DNA of 64,000 nt from Tenacibaculum mesophilum (lineage in GTDB: Bacteria; Bacteroidota; Bacteroidia; Flavobacteriales; Flavobacteriaceae), in the NCBI RefSeq assembly GCF_003867075.1, contig NZ_CP032544.1:2350001-2414000 (forward strand), given 5' to 3'. The notes below the pieces were generated by a model. It searched no databases. It was given only the letters and a program-made list of their open reading frames with translations, and was not told where the DNA came from. Numbering within the stretch: the stretch's first letter is position 1; the number at the start of each line of letters is the position of its first letter. A program made the position numbers and the translations under genes. Below, piece by piece: positions 44,120-53,046 of this stretch.

Positions 44120-44965
44120 ATGAAACAACTAATTTTACCAGCATTATTTTTAATTACATTTAATGCTTTTTCTCAAAGTCCATGGACAAAAAATAAAAAT
44201 GAAGGATATCTTCAAGCTTCATTTACTACTATTGGAAGTTATGATAAAATCTATGGTAATCCAGACTACAAACCCCAACGAGAAATCACCGACAATACAG
44301 TACAACTGTACGGAGAATATGGTGTAACAGACAAAACAACACTATTTGCTAACATTCCTTTGAAAATGGTTAAAACAGGTGACTTTACTGAAGATATGTC
44401 TGTAATTTTTCCTTCTTTTACTATTGAAGAAACTTCTGAAACCTTATTAGGAAATATTCAATTAGGAATAAAACACAACTTTTCTAATAACAAATGGTTG
44501 TTATCAGGACAACTTTCTATTGAAGCGAATACAAGCAGTTATAAAGAAAATTCAGGAATACGAAGTGGCTATGATGCGTGGACATTCACACCGTTGTTTT
44601 TAACAGGAAGAGGTTTTGATTCATGGTATATACAAGCATTTACAGGATTTGATATTAGAACAAACGACTATAGCTCTAACTATAAATTAGGAGGAGAAGT
44701 TGGTTACAAAGCACTAAATTGGTTATGGGTAGCAGGATTTTTAGACGGTGTTGCCTCTTTAAAAAATGGAGACGTTATATTGCCTCAAGAAAATTTGGCT
44801 ACAGGTTTGTATGTAAACGATCAAAGCTATGCTGCCTTTGGATTAAAACTTATAGGTGAGTTCAATAAATCTTTTGGAGCTAATGTTGGTTTCGGAGGTG
44901 CTTTTGCGGGAAGAAATGTAGCTAAAGCTCCAGCATTGAGTTTTGGATTGTATCATAAGTTTTAA
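44120..44965 (+). CDS. Outer-membrane beta-barrel protein between the peptide genes
   Basis: A 281-residue protein with signal peptide (MKQLILPALFLITFNAFSQ), repeated amphipathic beta strands (DNTVQLYGEYGVTDKTTLFA; LLGNIQLGIKHNF; YKLGGEVGYKALNWLWVAGF) and a terminal aromatic residue (LYHKF), the usual mark of an outer-membrane barrel. It resembles the phenol-degradation MetA/transporter type of barrels; no substrate known. A TCCTTTTGTAAGGA hairpin (44067-44080) 40 bases upstream resembles elements before both peptide genes, so the three genes may share control. Confidence 0.75.
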   Translation: MKQLILPALFLITFNAFSQSPWTKNKNEGYLQASFTTIGSYDKIYGNPDYKPQREITDNTVQLYGEYGVTDKTTLFANIPLKMVKTGDFTEDMSVIFPSFTIEETSETLLGNIQLGIKHNFSNNKWLLSGQLSIEANTSSYKENSGIRSGYDAWTFTPLFLTGRGFDSWYIQAFTGFDIRTNDYSSNYKLGGEVGYKALNWLWVAGFLDGVASLKNGDVILPQENLATGLYVNDQSYAAFGLKLIGEFNKSFGANVGFGGAFAGRNVAKAPALSFGLYHKF

Positions 44966-44969
44966 AAAA

Positions 44970-45062
44970 GTAAGGCTTTTCCTTACATTTTGTAAGGTAA
45001 AATAAACGAAGAATTTTTAAAGTTAAATTAAATTGCTACTACTAATTTTAAAAACTTTAAAG
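44970..45062 (+). promoter_or_regulatory. Alternative hairpins and conserved 5' region of peptide gene 2
   Basis: GTAAGG (44970-44975), CCTTAC (44981-44986) and GTAAGG (44992-44997) can form either of two mutually exclusive hairpins. The first, ending in a T run, could terminate the barrel gene transcript; the second (7-bp stem 44981-44997) lies at the same distance from the ATG as the CCTT/AAGG element of peptide gene 1. ACGAAGA follows at 45006-45012 as in the other copy. Confidence 0.45.
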
Positions 45063-45215
45063 ATGTTAAAACACATTTCAAATTTAGGTACTACCTTAAA
45101 AAAGACAGAGCAGAAAAATATTAATGGAGGTTTCGGACTTACCAGGTGTAAATATGATCAAGACTGTCCAAGAAGAGATATGTATTGTTTTCATGGCTAC
45201 TGCCAGTATAAATAA
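45063..45215 (+). CDS. Double-glycine-leader cysteine-rich peptide 2 (bacteriocin-like)
   Basis: 50 residues from ATG 45063. Leader MLKHISNLGTTLKKTEQKNI ends in NGG; the 27-residue core begins FGLTRCKYDQDC and has four cysteines at core positions 6, 12, 19 and 24 (C-x5-C-x6-C-x4-C), a small disulfide-rich, basic peptide. The leader and 57 upstream bases are duplicated from peptide gene 1 while the cores are unrelated. A good terminator follows. Likely an exported antimicrobial or signalling peptide by analogy with GG-leader families; activity is inference. Confidence 0.7.
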   Translation: MLKHISNLGTTLKKTEQKNINGGFGLTRCKYDQDCPRRDMYCFHGYCQYK

Positions 45216-45221
45216 AATTTT

Positions 45222-45247
45222 AAAAGCGAGTTTAACTCGCTTTTTTC
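45222..45247 (+). terminator. Terminator after peptide gene 2
   Basis: A 9-bp stem AAAAGCGAG/CTCGCTTTT (45222-45230 with 45236-45244) followed by a T run. Confidence 0.85.
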
Positions 45248-45290
45248 TTTTTTTCTCTTACCTCCCTTTTCTTTTCTATTAACATAAAAC

Positions 45291-45298
45291 TATCTTTG
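45291..45298 (+). promoter_or_regulatory. Promoter -7 element for gltX
   Basis: TATCTTTG, an exact TAnnTTTG match. The TTG that opens the longest gltX ORF (45296) lies within it, so translation starts at ATG 45320. Confidence 0.65.
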
Positions 45299-45319
45299 CG
45301 CTTTCAAATCAATAAAAAA

Positions 45320-46837
45320 ATGACTGAGAACGTAAGAGTACGCTTTGCTCCGAGTCCGACAGGACCATTACACATAGGTGGTGTAAGAACTGCTTTATTC
45401 AATTATTTATTTGCTAAAAAACATAACGGAACCTTTGTTTTACGTATTGAAGATACCGATCAAACACGTTATGTAGCTAATGCAGAAAAATACATAATCG
45501 ATTCTTTAGAATGGTGTAACATTCCGTTTGATGAAGGTCCAGGTAAAAACGAAAAATTCGGACCCTATCGTCAGTCAGAACGTAAAGATTTGTATAAAAA
45601 ATACGCAGATCAGTTAATTGAATCTGGTTGGGCATATTATGCTTTTGATACAGCTGAAGAATTAGATGCACACCGTAAAGATCATGAAGAAAAAGGAAAA
45701 ACCTTTATTTATAATTGGCATAATCGTTTAAAGTTAAACAATTCGTTGGCTCTTTCTGCTAATGAAGTTTCAGAAAAAATAAATGCAGGAGAAAAGTATG
45801 TGATCCGTTTTAAAACTCCACAAGACGAGACCTTAATTTTACAAGATGAAATCCGTGGTACGATTAAAGTGGAAACAAACACCTTAGATGATAAAGTATT
45901 GTTTAAATCTGATGGTATGCCAACATATCATTTAGCAAATATTGTAGATGACCATTTAATGGAAATTTCACATGTAATTCGTGGTGAAGAGTGGTTACCT
46001 TCTCTCCCACTTCATGAGTTATTATATCGTGCATTTGATTGGAAAGCACCAAAATTTGCACACTTACCATTAATTTTAAAACCAGTAGGAAAAGGAAAAT
46101 TAAGTAAGCGTGATGGCGATAAACTAGGTTTTCCAGTATTTCCGTTAGAATATACCAATGAGCAAACAGGTGATGTTTCACGTGGATACAAAGAAGACGG
46201 TTATTTTGCTGATGCATTTATAAATATGTTAGCATTCTTAGGATGGAACCCAGGAACAGAACAAGAAATTTTTAGTTTAGAGGAATTAACAGAAGCGTTC
46301 GATTTAGCGCGTGTAAGTAAATCAGGAGCTAAGTTTAGTCCAGATAAAACAAAATGGTTTAACCAACAGTATTTACAACAAAAGTCTAACAAAGAGCTTA
46401 CAGCCTTATTTATACCTATTCTTGAAGAAAAAGGCATAACAAAAGATAAAGATCAGGCAGAAAAAGTAGTTTCTTTAATAAAAGAGCGTGCGACGTTTGT
46501 AGCTGATTTTTGGGAGTTATCTAACTTTTTCTTTGAAAACCCTTCAGAATACGATGAAAAAGCGGTTAAAAAACAATGGAAAGATACTACGAGTGAATTA
46601 ATGCAAGAATTAGTAGAAGTAATTTCTAAAATAGAAGATTTTTCAATTGAAAATACTCAAACAGAAATCAAAGGATGGATTACTTCTAAAGAAATAGGAT
46701 TTGGTAAAGTAATGCAACCACTTCGTTTAAGTTTGGTAGGAAAACTAGCAGGTCCAGATTTGTTTGATATCATGACAATGATAGGCAAAGAAACTACTAT
46801 TACCAGAATACAAAACGCGATTAACGCGTTATCATAA
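45320..46837 (+). CDS. gltX: Glutamyl-tRNA synthetase
   Basis: A 505-residue class I aminoacyl-tRNA synthetase. HIGH motif in APSPTGPLHIGGVRTALFN (PLHIGG 16-21), KMSKS motif KLSKR at 260-264, plus LRIEDTDQTR and FKSDGMPTYHLANIVDDHLM. The C-terminal anticodon-binding part ends TITRIQNAINAL. Whether it is a discriminating (GluRS only) or non-discriminating form cannot be told here. Own promoter and terminator. Confidence 0.96.
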   Translation: MTENVRVRFAPSPTGPLHIGGVRTALFNYLFAKKHNGTFVLRIEDTDQTRYVANAEKYIIDSLEWCNIPFDEGPGKNEKFGPYRQSERKDLYKKYADQLIESGWAYYAFDTAEELDAHRKDHEEKGKTFIYNWHNRLKLNNSLALSANEVSEKINAGEKYVIRFKTPQDETLILQDEIRGTIKVETNTLDDKVLFKSDGMPTYHLANIVDDHLMEISHVIRGEEWLPSLPLHELLYRAFDWKAPKFAHLPLILKPVGKGKLSKRDGDKLGFPVFPLEYTNEQTGDVSRGYKEDGYFADAFINMLAFLGWNPGTEQEIFSLEELTEAFDLARVSKSGAKFSPDKTKWFNQQYLQQKSNKELTALFIPILEEKGITKDKDQAEKVVSLIKERATFVADFWELSNFFFENPSEYDEKAVKKQWKDTTSELMQELVEVISKIEDFSIENTQTEIKGWITSKEIGFGKVMQPLRLSLVGKLAGPDLFDIMTMIGKETTITRIQNAINALS

Positions 46838-46842
46838 AGCAA

Positions 46843-46872
46843 AAAAAAGCCGCTTTTAAAGCGGCTTTTTTG
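46843..46872. terminator. Bidirectional terminator after gltX
   Basis: Palindromic AAAAAAGCCGCTTT/AAAGCGGCTTTTTT hairpin between gltX and a convergent barrel gene. Confidence 0.9.
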
Positions 46873-46889
46873 TATATTAAATTAGAAGA

Positions 46890-47483
46890 TTAAAACATAC
46901 AACCTCCTAAATGTTTTGCAGCATTACGAGCATTGTTATCACCTCCATTGTTCCAATTTAGTTTAAATACAACACCTAGAGTTCCTTGAATATGTGAACG
47001 CATACTTTCATAACCTTCAAAAGAATGTTTGTAGTATAGTTGTGGGTTAATACCAATATTATCACTAACCCAATAAATTCCACCAGCACCAACATTAAGT
47101 GTAGGTGTCATTTTACGTTCAGAATCTACTACACTACCTCCTATAAAAACATACGGAGCAAACTTGTTAAAAATAGCATTTAAGTTATAACGAAATGAAG
47201 CATCCATAGAAAAATACTTTGCAGAGTTTTTGATAAAACCAACGTCATCAATAGTATTAAAAGATACAGCACCATCTAAAGAAAAACGATCGCCAATAGG
47301 CATGGTTAAACTTACAGTAGGCACTTGAAATAAATATTGATCACCAATAAAAGCGGCGTCACTTTCACTAAATTTTGTTATTCCAAAACCTACACCTATT
47401 TGCCAAGAGTCGTTTAAATTTTGTGAAAAAACAGACGTTGTTAAACAGGTAAGTATTGCTATGAATAAAATTTTATGTTTCAT
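46890..47483 (-). CDS. Small outer-membrane beta-barrel (porin-like) protein
   Basis: A 197-residue exported protein: signal peptide ending near VFSQ, then eight-strand-type OmpW/OmpA-like barrel segments (WQIGVGFGITKF; RFSLDGAVSFNTI; FSMDASFRYNLNAIF; YVFIGGSVVD; LNVGAGGIYWVSDNIGINPQLYYKHSF; GTLGVVFKLNW). The C-terminus is extended past the usual aromatic end by an Asn-rich tail ending GGCMF. Role unknown. Confidence 0.78.
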   Translation of the reverse strand: MKHKILFIAILTCLTTSVFSQNLNDSWQIGVGFGITKFSESDAAFIGDQYLFQVPTVSLTMPIGDRFSLDGAVSFNTIDDVGFIKNSAKYFSMDASFRYNLNAIFNKFAPYVFIGGSVVDSERKMTPTLNVGAGGIYWVSDNIGINPQLYYKHSFEGYESMRSHIQGTLGVVFKLNWNNGGDNNARNAAKHLGGCMF

Positions 47484-47539
47484 CGGGAGATAAGTGTTTA
47501 GAGTAATAACTGGTTTAATAAGTTTTTAGTATAATTATT

Positions 47540-47974
47540 TTAATTGGCATTTACCTTTTTAATAGCTTCGGTAAAATTATCTAAGTCGTTATTGTTTAAA
47601 ACTAAATGAACGGCTTCATCGCAAACTTTCTCAGCATTATCAGTAGAGAAATGTAAAGCTATAGCTATTTTACGTAGTATACCAACTTCTTCTTTGGCTA
47701 CATTTTCATCAGCAAAAATCATTTTTGTTAAATGAAATAAACGTTCAATACGCTCTTCGTAACTAATAGGTGCATTTATTGGATACTTCTCAGGATTTTT
47801 TAAAATACCTTTATATTCTTCCTCGTTAATATTTAATTTTTTTGCAGCTCTGTCCAATAGTAATTGTTCTCCTTCAGAAATTACTCCATCAGTTTTAGCA
47901 ATTTTAACTATACTAGCAAAGTGTCCTATTTCTTGTTTATGTTTTCCACTTGAATATAAATCTGATATTGACAT
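47540..47974 (-). CDS. TerB-like (tellurite resistance TerB family) protein
   Basis: A 144-residue all-helical protein: FASIVKIAKTDGVISEGEQLLLDRAAKKLNI and MIFADENVAKEEVGILRKIAIALHF are the two EF-hand-like repeats with acidic residues typical of the TerB/DjlA-N fold. Isolated TerB proteins are probably regulatory or membrane-stress related; tellurite resistance should not be assumed. Promoter TATTTTTG at 48044-48051. It is followed on the same strand by the barrel gene after a 56-base gap. Confidence 0.8.
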   Translation of the reverse strand: MSISDLYSSGKHKQEIGHFASIVKIAKTDGVISEGEQLLLDRAAKKLNINEEEYKGILKNPEKYPINAPISYEERIERLFHLTKMIFADENVAKEEVGILRKIAIALHFSTDNAEKVCDEAVHLVLNNNDLDNFTEAIKKVNAN

Positions 47975-48379
47975 AATTTTTTTTAAATTTTTTTAATTGA
48001 AAGTAAAGTGTATTTATTTAAAAACAAGTTTTAAATAAAGTCACAAAAATATCGCCGAAAGTTAACAATTCTAGTCAAAAACGAAGTATTATTTTTTCTT
48101 ATCGTAATTTATAAATACATAAGGTATGTTAATTTAAAACAGTGTTTTTTTATCTGATTTAAAGGCTTTTTATTTTTAGCTAATACAAATCCTTAGGGCA
48201 GCTTTTTTAAACCCTTTAAAACACCGATTACGTTAGTTTAAATAAAAAAAGATAGAGAAAAAATAAAAGAATAAATAATACTTATAAAACTAAAAATAAC
48301 AATTGATAAAACTTAAAGTAGTTTTTACTCTTTAAAAATCACTAACTTGTTAACAAATGAAATTCTAATCTTATCAAAA
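47975..48379. other. Gene-free AT-rich spacer
   Basis: About 400 bases between divergent TerB and the NTF2-like pseudogene. It holds a minus-strand promoter element (48044-48051, CAAAAATA on the plus strand) for TerB. I see no further gene, hairpin or repeat. Confidence 0.6.
48044..48051 (-). promoter_or_regulatory. Promoter -7 element for the TerB-like gene
   Basis: TATTTTTG on the minus strand, an exact TAnnTTTG match, 70 bases before the start codon. Confidence 0.5.
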
Positions 48380-48877
48380 ATGAAAACGGTATATACTATT
48401 TTAATTTTATTAGTTTCGGTTGCGTTGAGTTTTTCACAAAACAATGGAATAATAGAAAAAGAGGTTAATCAACAAATATGGTAACCATTTAAAAAATCTT
48501 TTGAAGCTAGAGATTGGGAATCATTTAATAATTTACATACTAACGATGTGTTAAGAGTAAATAAGTACGGAATACGCAAAGGAGAAGAATACAAGAATTC
48601 AATACAAACATCCTATCAAAAACCAACAACAAAAAAAAGACAAATAGATTTTTGTTTTAATCAAAGAATCTATAAAGAAAACACAGGTTATGAAGTAGGG
48701 TATTATCGGGTCACATATACTGAAAAATATAAAGAACCTCGCACAGTATATGGTAGGTTCCACGTGGTACTAAAAAAAAAGGAAAATACTTGGTTAATTA
48801 CACAAGATTGGGATACTGACACTATAAAAGGAAAATCAATTACCAAAGAAGATTTTGAGTCAGGTAAATGTTTGTGA
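48380..48877 (+). pseudogene. NTF2-like/DUF4440-type exported protein, interrupted by one stop codon
   Basis: ATG 48380 opens a signal peptide (MKTVYTILILLVSVALSFSQ) and NNGIIEKEVNQQIW, then TAA at 48482-48484, and the same frame continues PFKKSFEARDWESFNNLHTN through ENTWLITQDWDTDT to the stop at 48875-48877. Relatives have Trp-Lys-Pro at this point, so a single AAA-to-TAA change explains the stop. The fold resembles small SnoaL/NTF2-like secreted proteins. The 109-residue ORF at 48548 is only the tail of this gene. A one-mismatch parS-like palindrome lies inside. Confidence 0.75.
48757..48770. promoter_or_regulatory. parS-like site (one mismatch) inside the pseudogene
   Basis: GTTCCACGTGGTAC, one base from the perfect GTTCCACGTGGAAC palindrome. 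Confidence 0.45.
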
Positions 48878-49232
48878 ATTAGATAATAACTTTTAAGTTC
48901 TCTTATTCTACATTTTTTATTTCGACTTTAAAGAGAAGTCTGTTTTAATTTTTAGTAGCAAACATCCTATGAAAACTGAAGCTGGCTTAAAAAAATGTAT
49001 CTAATTCAAAACTAAATAACTAAGAAAAACACCTTTTTTTCATCTGTTAAAGTATTGTAAAATTTGAATTTTATTAAGTGTAAAACCTGAACGAAAACGT
49101 AAATTTGCGCAGAGTTCCCCACGATTGTTAATTACTTCAGCTTAAAAAAAGAATAGCAAAAACATTGCTGTAGTTTCTATTCAGTCACTCTTCTCAAAAA
49201 AATTGAAAAGAAAACTAAAAATTTTATTGTAA
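48878..49232. other. Spacer with the promoter of the 1189-residue protein gene
   Basis: 355 bases without a gene. A -7 element TAAATTTG lies at 49100-49107, giving a leader of about 120 bases before ATG 49233. The leader has no obvious stable hairpin. Nothing else recognised. Confidence 0.55.
49100..49107 (+). promoter_or_regulatory. Promoter -7 element for the 1189-residue protein gene
   Basis: TAAATTTG, an exact TAnnTTTG match, about 125 bases before the start codon. Confidence 0.5.
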
Positions 49233-52200
49233 ATGAATCAATTTGATAAGCATCAAATCATTCCTTTTTATTTAGGAAACGAAACCTCTATTAAAGAAGC
49301 TCTAGTAAAGTACAAAGAACTATTAGACAGCAATAAAGCAGTCGTAAACCAGGTGTTTGATGTAGAGTTTAAAATTATTGAAAACGATACTCAACGTCGT
49401 ATTCAAGTAGCAGATACCAACAATCAAAAGTTGGTAAAAAATGCACTGAACATGGGACCAGATGGAGGTCCAAGCTATTACCCAAACCATATTGGAGATA
49501 CTGATGAAATTTATATTTCAGAAGTACTCTTTTTTGCCATTGCACTAGAGTATCCTTCATTAAAAGAAGCGGTAGTTACCACCGCAAAAGCAATAGTAGC
49601 ACACAGTAGGCGTTTTAATGATACTTGGAATTTATGGATAGACGATATGCGTGTTTTTGGTATCGAGGCGTTGTATATGCTAGCGCTAACAGATGCTAAT
49701 TATACCTACTTATTATCGCAATTTTTAATTCCTTATTGGGATGATGAACACGCTGTAGGTTACGAAGAGTATTTACGCGATTTATTCCAAAAAAATGGAT
49801 GGAATAGACCTATGATTAAAGCTTTTATTTGGTGTGATAATAGTTATTTTAGACAAGCAATTGTAACATCACAAGAAAAATCATTAGGAAATTATTTAAA
49901 AGCAAATCCAGAAGAATATACCTATTTTAAACGAGCGCTTCAAGAGCGATTTGTAGAAGAACCAGTACTATTACCTTACGGTGATGATGACCCAGAAGAA
50001 ACGCATCCTGTATTAGATATTTACTTCAGTTTAGTAGTTGTTGCTGAAGAATGGGCTGAGTCGATAGAGGATAATGAAGAGGTATTACAAGAACATTTTA
50101 TTGAAGACACCTTAGAAAATGAGGCATTTGATTTAGAAAAAAAGATTAAAAATACACTTCAAAAACCTTTAAGTAAAATTAATGAAGAGGCGCAAAGAGA
50201 AAAGGACGAAGACGAAGAAAGAGAAGCCTATTTTGATAATTATGAATATGGAGACGGTTTAAAAAGTGTAAAAGAGTTAATCTTACATTTACATCGTGGT
50301 GCAGATCTTTGGAAATATGTACAAACAGGTCAACATAAAGAAGCTTTAAACGATTTACCACAGACAGATTTATTACCCTTAGCTAAAGAGCATGCTCGTG
50401 TTATGTACTTACGAATGCTGTATTTCACAGGTGGTTATCGTGATGAAAATGAAGTTCGTGAATCTCTAGAAAATATTATTAGTGATGTTACAGCAGAATT
50501 GCTGTCATTAGAAGAAGATGATGTTGAAAAAATCTATCAAAACGGTCTAATTCTTACCATTAAAACACGACCTACAGGTACACCAGAAGATACAGAAGTA
50601 GCACAAAGACAACAAGAACGTAACGCTATGTATTTACGTATACTAGATGTGTTTTATTACGCCTTTGGTAAAAAACCGTTTGATGACGATATTAAAGATG
50701 TTGTAACTAAAAACGATCCTTTATTAAGTGTTGAAGAATATCAGCAACGTTATCATCCGCAGCTTTCAAAAGAAGCAACACCAGAAGAGAAAGAAAAGCA
50801 TGAAAAAAATATCATAATAGAAGTATTACGAGAGTTTGCAGATCTTGATACAAAACTTTCTAAAAAGAATTTTGACGATGCAGCTTTTGTTTTTGAAGAA
50901 AAAAGAGAACGACGCGATTGCTCTTGGTGGCCAAAAGACAATTTAGGATGTTGTGCTTTAGCAACGCACCTACTTTTTCAAGACTTTCAACAACGTGTTG
51001 GAGATGATTATACACAAAGACTTTTTAACTACGTTAATGAAAATGTTTGGACGTTGATAGCTAAAATGGTAGAAGAATCATTGGTAAATCCTATTGATGA
51101 AAAAAATAAAGACTTAGATCCTATTAAGGAGCAAGCTTTAGGATATATCACTGAGGCAAATACCACGTTAACAGAAGAAGAAGCGTTAGAAGCTTTTAGT
51201 AGAATACTTTTGGTAGAAGAAGGAAAAGAAGCAAGTACTAAACAAAAAAAGTACGATTTATTCGATAATGCCTACGAAGACAATCAACGTACAGTACTTA
51301 TTTGTTATTGGTTATCACAAATGCCATTACCAAGTCAGCATCAAGCAAAGCGATTGTGGAAACTATGGGTTGCTTTAGCTCCACAAAAAGTAATACAATT
51401 ATTAGCAAAAATAACAGCAGACGATGAATACGACTATTCATTTGAAAATCCATTAAAAGAAATTGATTTTTACGACAGAATTGAAAAAAATGGAGTACCA
51501 AAATCACAAAGTATTGCTTTTCAAATGGTAGTAGCTCAAAAAATGTTTCATAATAGTTGGGAAGGAGATAAAGCCCCATATTTAGTATGGTTAGATAAAT
51601 ATAATGAAATAGACAGTACCGCAACAGGTATGTTTGATGTAATAGATAAAAAGCGTGCACTAGCCTTAGATGAAGGAATGCACTACATTGATGCGCATAG
51701 ACGAATTGAATATTTTATCGATTTATCGTTACAAAATGAACGTTTTCCTTTCAATCAACCAGAAGCATTTAAAGAAACAGTAAGTAAATTATTTCAAGAA
51801 AACTTAGTACCGTGGTATAAAAGATTGGCTACATACAATGACACCATTTGCAAAAGTTTTTATAATTACTATAACGATGAAAATAAAGAAACCTCTGCTT
51901 TAGAAAAATTGCCAATATCATTTCATCCAAACGCAGTTACCAACCTTTCCACAAAAATTAACGACTATAACCAAGTTCAATTACTTCAAAAGAAAGGAGA
52001 AGAACTCGTTATTTTACAGTTAGATAAATCGTATAATGACCATAGGCTTGAAGACTCACAAATAACATCAAAAAAAGTATCATTACCATACGGTCAGTTT
52101 GTGTTATTTCCAGAAGAAATAGATACAGAAGCAATTTTAAACGCCATTCGTAACCAAACTACCGATGCAGAAGATGTTGAAATGTTAGTTACCAAATTAC

Positions 52201-52802
52201 AAGAATATTTAGATGATGAGGTGAGTTATGCAGATATGGCATCATTATGTAATAAAATGCTCAAAAAAGAAGATTTCAACGCCTATGATAGAAATTATTC
52301 AGCGATGACAATTCAGCAATTTATTTGGATGCTATCTGAGGAAAAACAACATCGTTTTATCAAACTTTTTGCAAATCACAGCCTCGAAGGAACCAAAATG
52401 TTGACGAGAGACTTTACCAAAGCATTTTTACGAATGAAAGTACGTGAAAAAGAAGTTAGTTTAGAAGAAATAAGAGAAAAATCAGAAGAAGAAGAGTACA
52501 AAGAAGCAGCATTTACATACCTACTAAACCTTTTGGATAGTTTAGAAGTTAATCCATTATACATTGCAGATATAGCACTTGATGAATATAATGAAGCCTC
52601 AAAACATTGGTTTATTGCTTTAGGAGCAGAAAAACTGTTTGATTTATCACAAAACTTTTCAGTTGACAAACGTGTAGAACTAATAGAAATGCTTTCCGAA
52701 TCTGAAGAAGCTACAAATGTTTTAAAACCTTTTTTAGAAGATGTATCCAGAATGGTAAGAGATGCTGCAGAAAGTGTCTTAAACACTTCAGAAACGATGT
52801 AA
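49233..52802 (+). CDS. Very large soluble acidic protein of unknown function
   Basis: 1189 residues, no signal peptide and no membrane helix. It is rich in Glu, Asp, Leu and Tyr and looks almost wholly helical, with a central acidic stretch (KINEEAQREKDEDEEREAYF) and a C-terminal end (LEDVSRMVRDAAESVLN) that looks like a HEAT repeat. A cysteine pair occurs in NLGCCALATHLLFQDF near the middle. I do not recognise a family. Own promoter and terminator, so it is a single-gene unit; the JmjC-like gene lies 244 bases downstream on the same strand. Confidence 0.75.
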   Translation: MNQFDKHQIIPFYLGNETSIKEALVKYKELLDSNKAVVNQVFDVEFKIIENDTQRRIQVADTNNQKLVKNALNMGPDGGPSYYPNHIGDTDEIYISEVLFFAIALEYPSLKEAVVTTAKAIVAHSRRFNDTWNLWIDDMRVFGIEALYMLALTDANYTYLLSQFLIPYWDDEHAVGYEEYLRDLFQKNGWNRPMIKAFIWCDNSYFRQAIVTSQEKSLGNYLKANPEEYTYFKRALQERFVEEPVLLPYGDDDPEETHPVLDIYFSLVVVAEEWAESIEDNEEVLQEHFIEDTLENEAFDLEKKIKNTLQKPLSKINEEAQREKDEDEEREAYFDNYEYGDGLKSVKELILHLHRGADLWKYVQTGQHKEALNDLPQTDLLPLAKEHARVMYLRMLYFTGGYRDENEVRESLENIISDVTAELLSLEEDDVEKIYQNGLILTIKTRPTGTPEDTEVAQRQQERNAMYLRILDVFYYAFGKKPFDDDIKDVVTKNDPLLSVEEYQQRYHPQLSKEATPEEKEKHEKNIIIEVLREFADLDTKLSKKNFDDAAFVFEEKRERRDCSWWPKDNLGCCALATHLLFQDFQQRVGDDYTQRLFNYVNENVWTLIAKMVEESLVNPIDEKNKDLDPIKEQALGYITEANTTLTEEEALEAFSRILLVEEGKEASTKQKKYDLFDNAYEDNQRTVLICYWLSQMPLPSQHQAKRLWKLWVALAPQKVIQLLAKITADDEYDYSFENPLKEIDFYDRIEKNGVPKSQSIAFQMVVAQKMFHNSWEGDKAPYLVWLDKYNEIDSTATGMFDVIDKKRALALDEGMHYIDAHRRIEYFIDLSLQNERFPFNQPEAFKETVSKLFQENLVPWYKRLATYNDTICKSFYNYYNDENKETSALEKLPISFHPNAVTNLSTKINDYNQVQLLQKKGEELVILQLDKSYNDHRLEDSQITSKKVSLPYGQFVLFPEEIDTEAILNAIRNQTTDAEDVEMLVTKLQEYLDDEVSYADMASLCNKMLKKEDFNAYDRNYSAMTIQQFIWMLSEEKQHRFIKLFANHSLEGTKMLTRDFTKAFLRMKVREKEVSLEEIREKSEEEEYKEAAFTYLLNLLDSLEVNPLYIADIALDEYNEASKHWFIALGAEKLFDLSQNFSVDKRVELIEMLSESEEATNVLKPFLEDVSRMVRDAAESVLNTSETM

Positions 52803-52806
52803 AAAC

Positions 52807-52837
52807 AAAAAGCTGTCTATTTTAGACAGCTTTTTTA
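52807..52837 (+). terminator. Terminator after the 1189-residue protein gene
   Basis: A 13-bp stem (52807-52819 with 52823-52835) and a T run. Confidence 0.88.
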
Positions 52838-52862
52838 TTCATACCTTTATTGTCATTTAAAC

Positions 52863-52891
52863 CGTCATTGCGAGTGCTAACGAAGCAATCT
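52863..52891 (+). repeat. Family C dispersed repeat, left half
   Basis: CGTCATTGCGAG then GAAGCAATCT. An inverse copy of the same ends (AGATTGCTTC and CGCAATGACG) is found at 60619-60669. Confidence 0.55.
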
Positions 52892-53046
52892 TTCAGTCGT
52901 TTGTTCCCAACAAACAAATTACTTCACCCCTCACCTACATCATAATAACATAGAGCAGGTATAACTGATTAAAATAAAGGAATAAAAGCGTAAAAATAAT
53001 TTTCAAAATACCTTATTTTTATCAACATAAGCTTTAAAACCAACCT

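Noticed and set aside
47540-47974. Tellurite-resistance operon
   Set aside because: Only one TerB-like gene, no TerC, TerD or TerZ neighbours.
48548-48877. Separate 109-residue protein
   Set aside because: It is the 3' part of the interrupted NTF2-like gene that starts at 48380 in the same frame.
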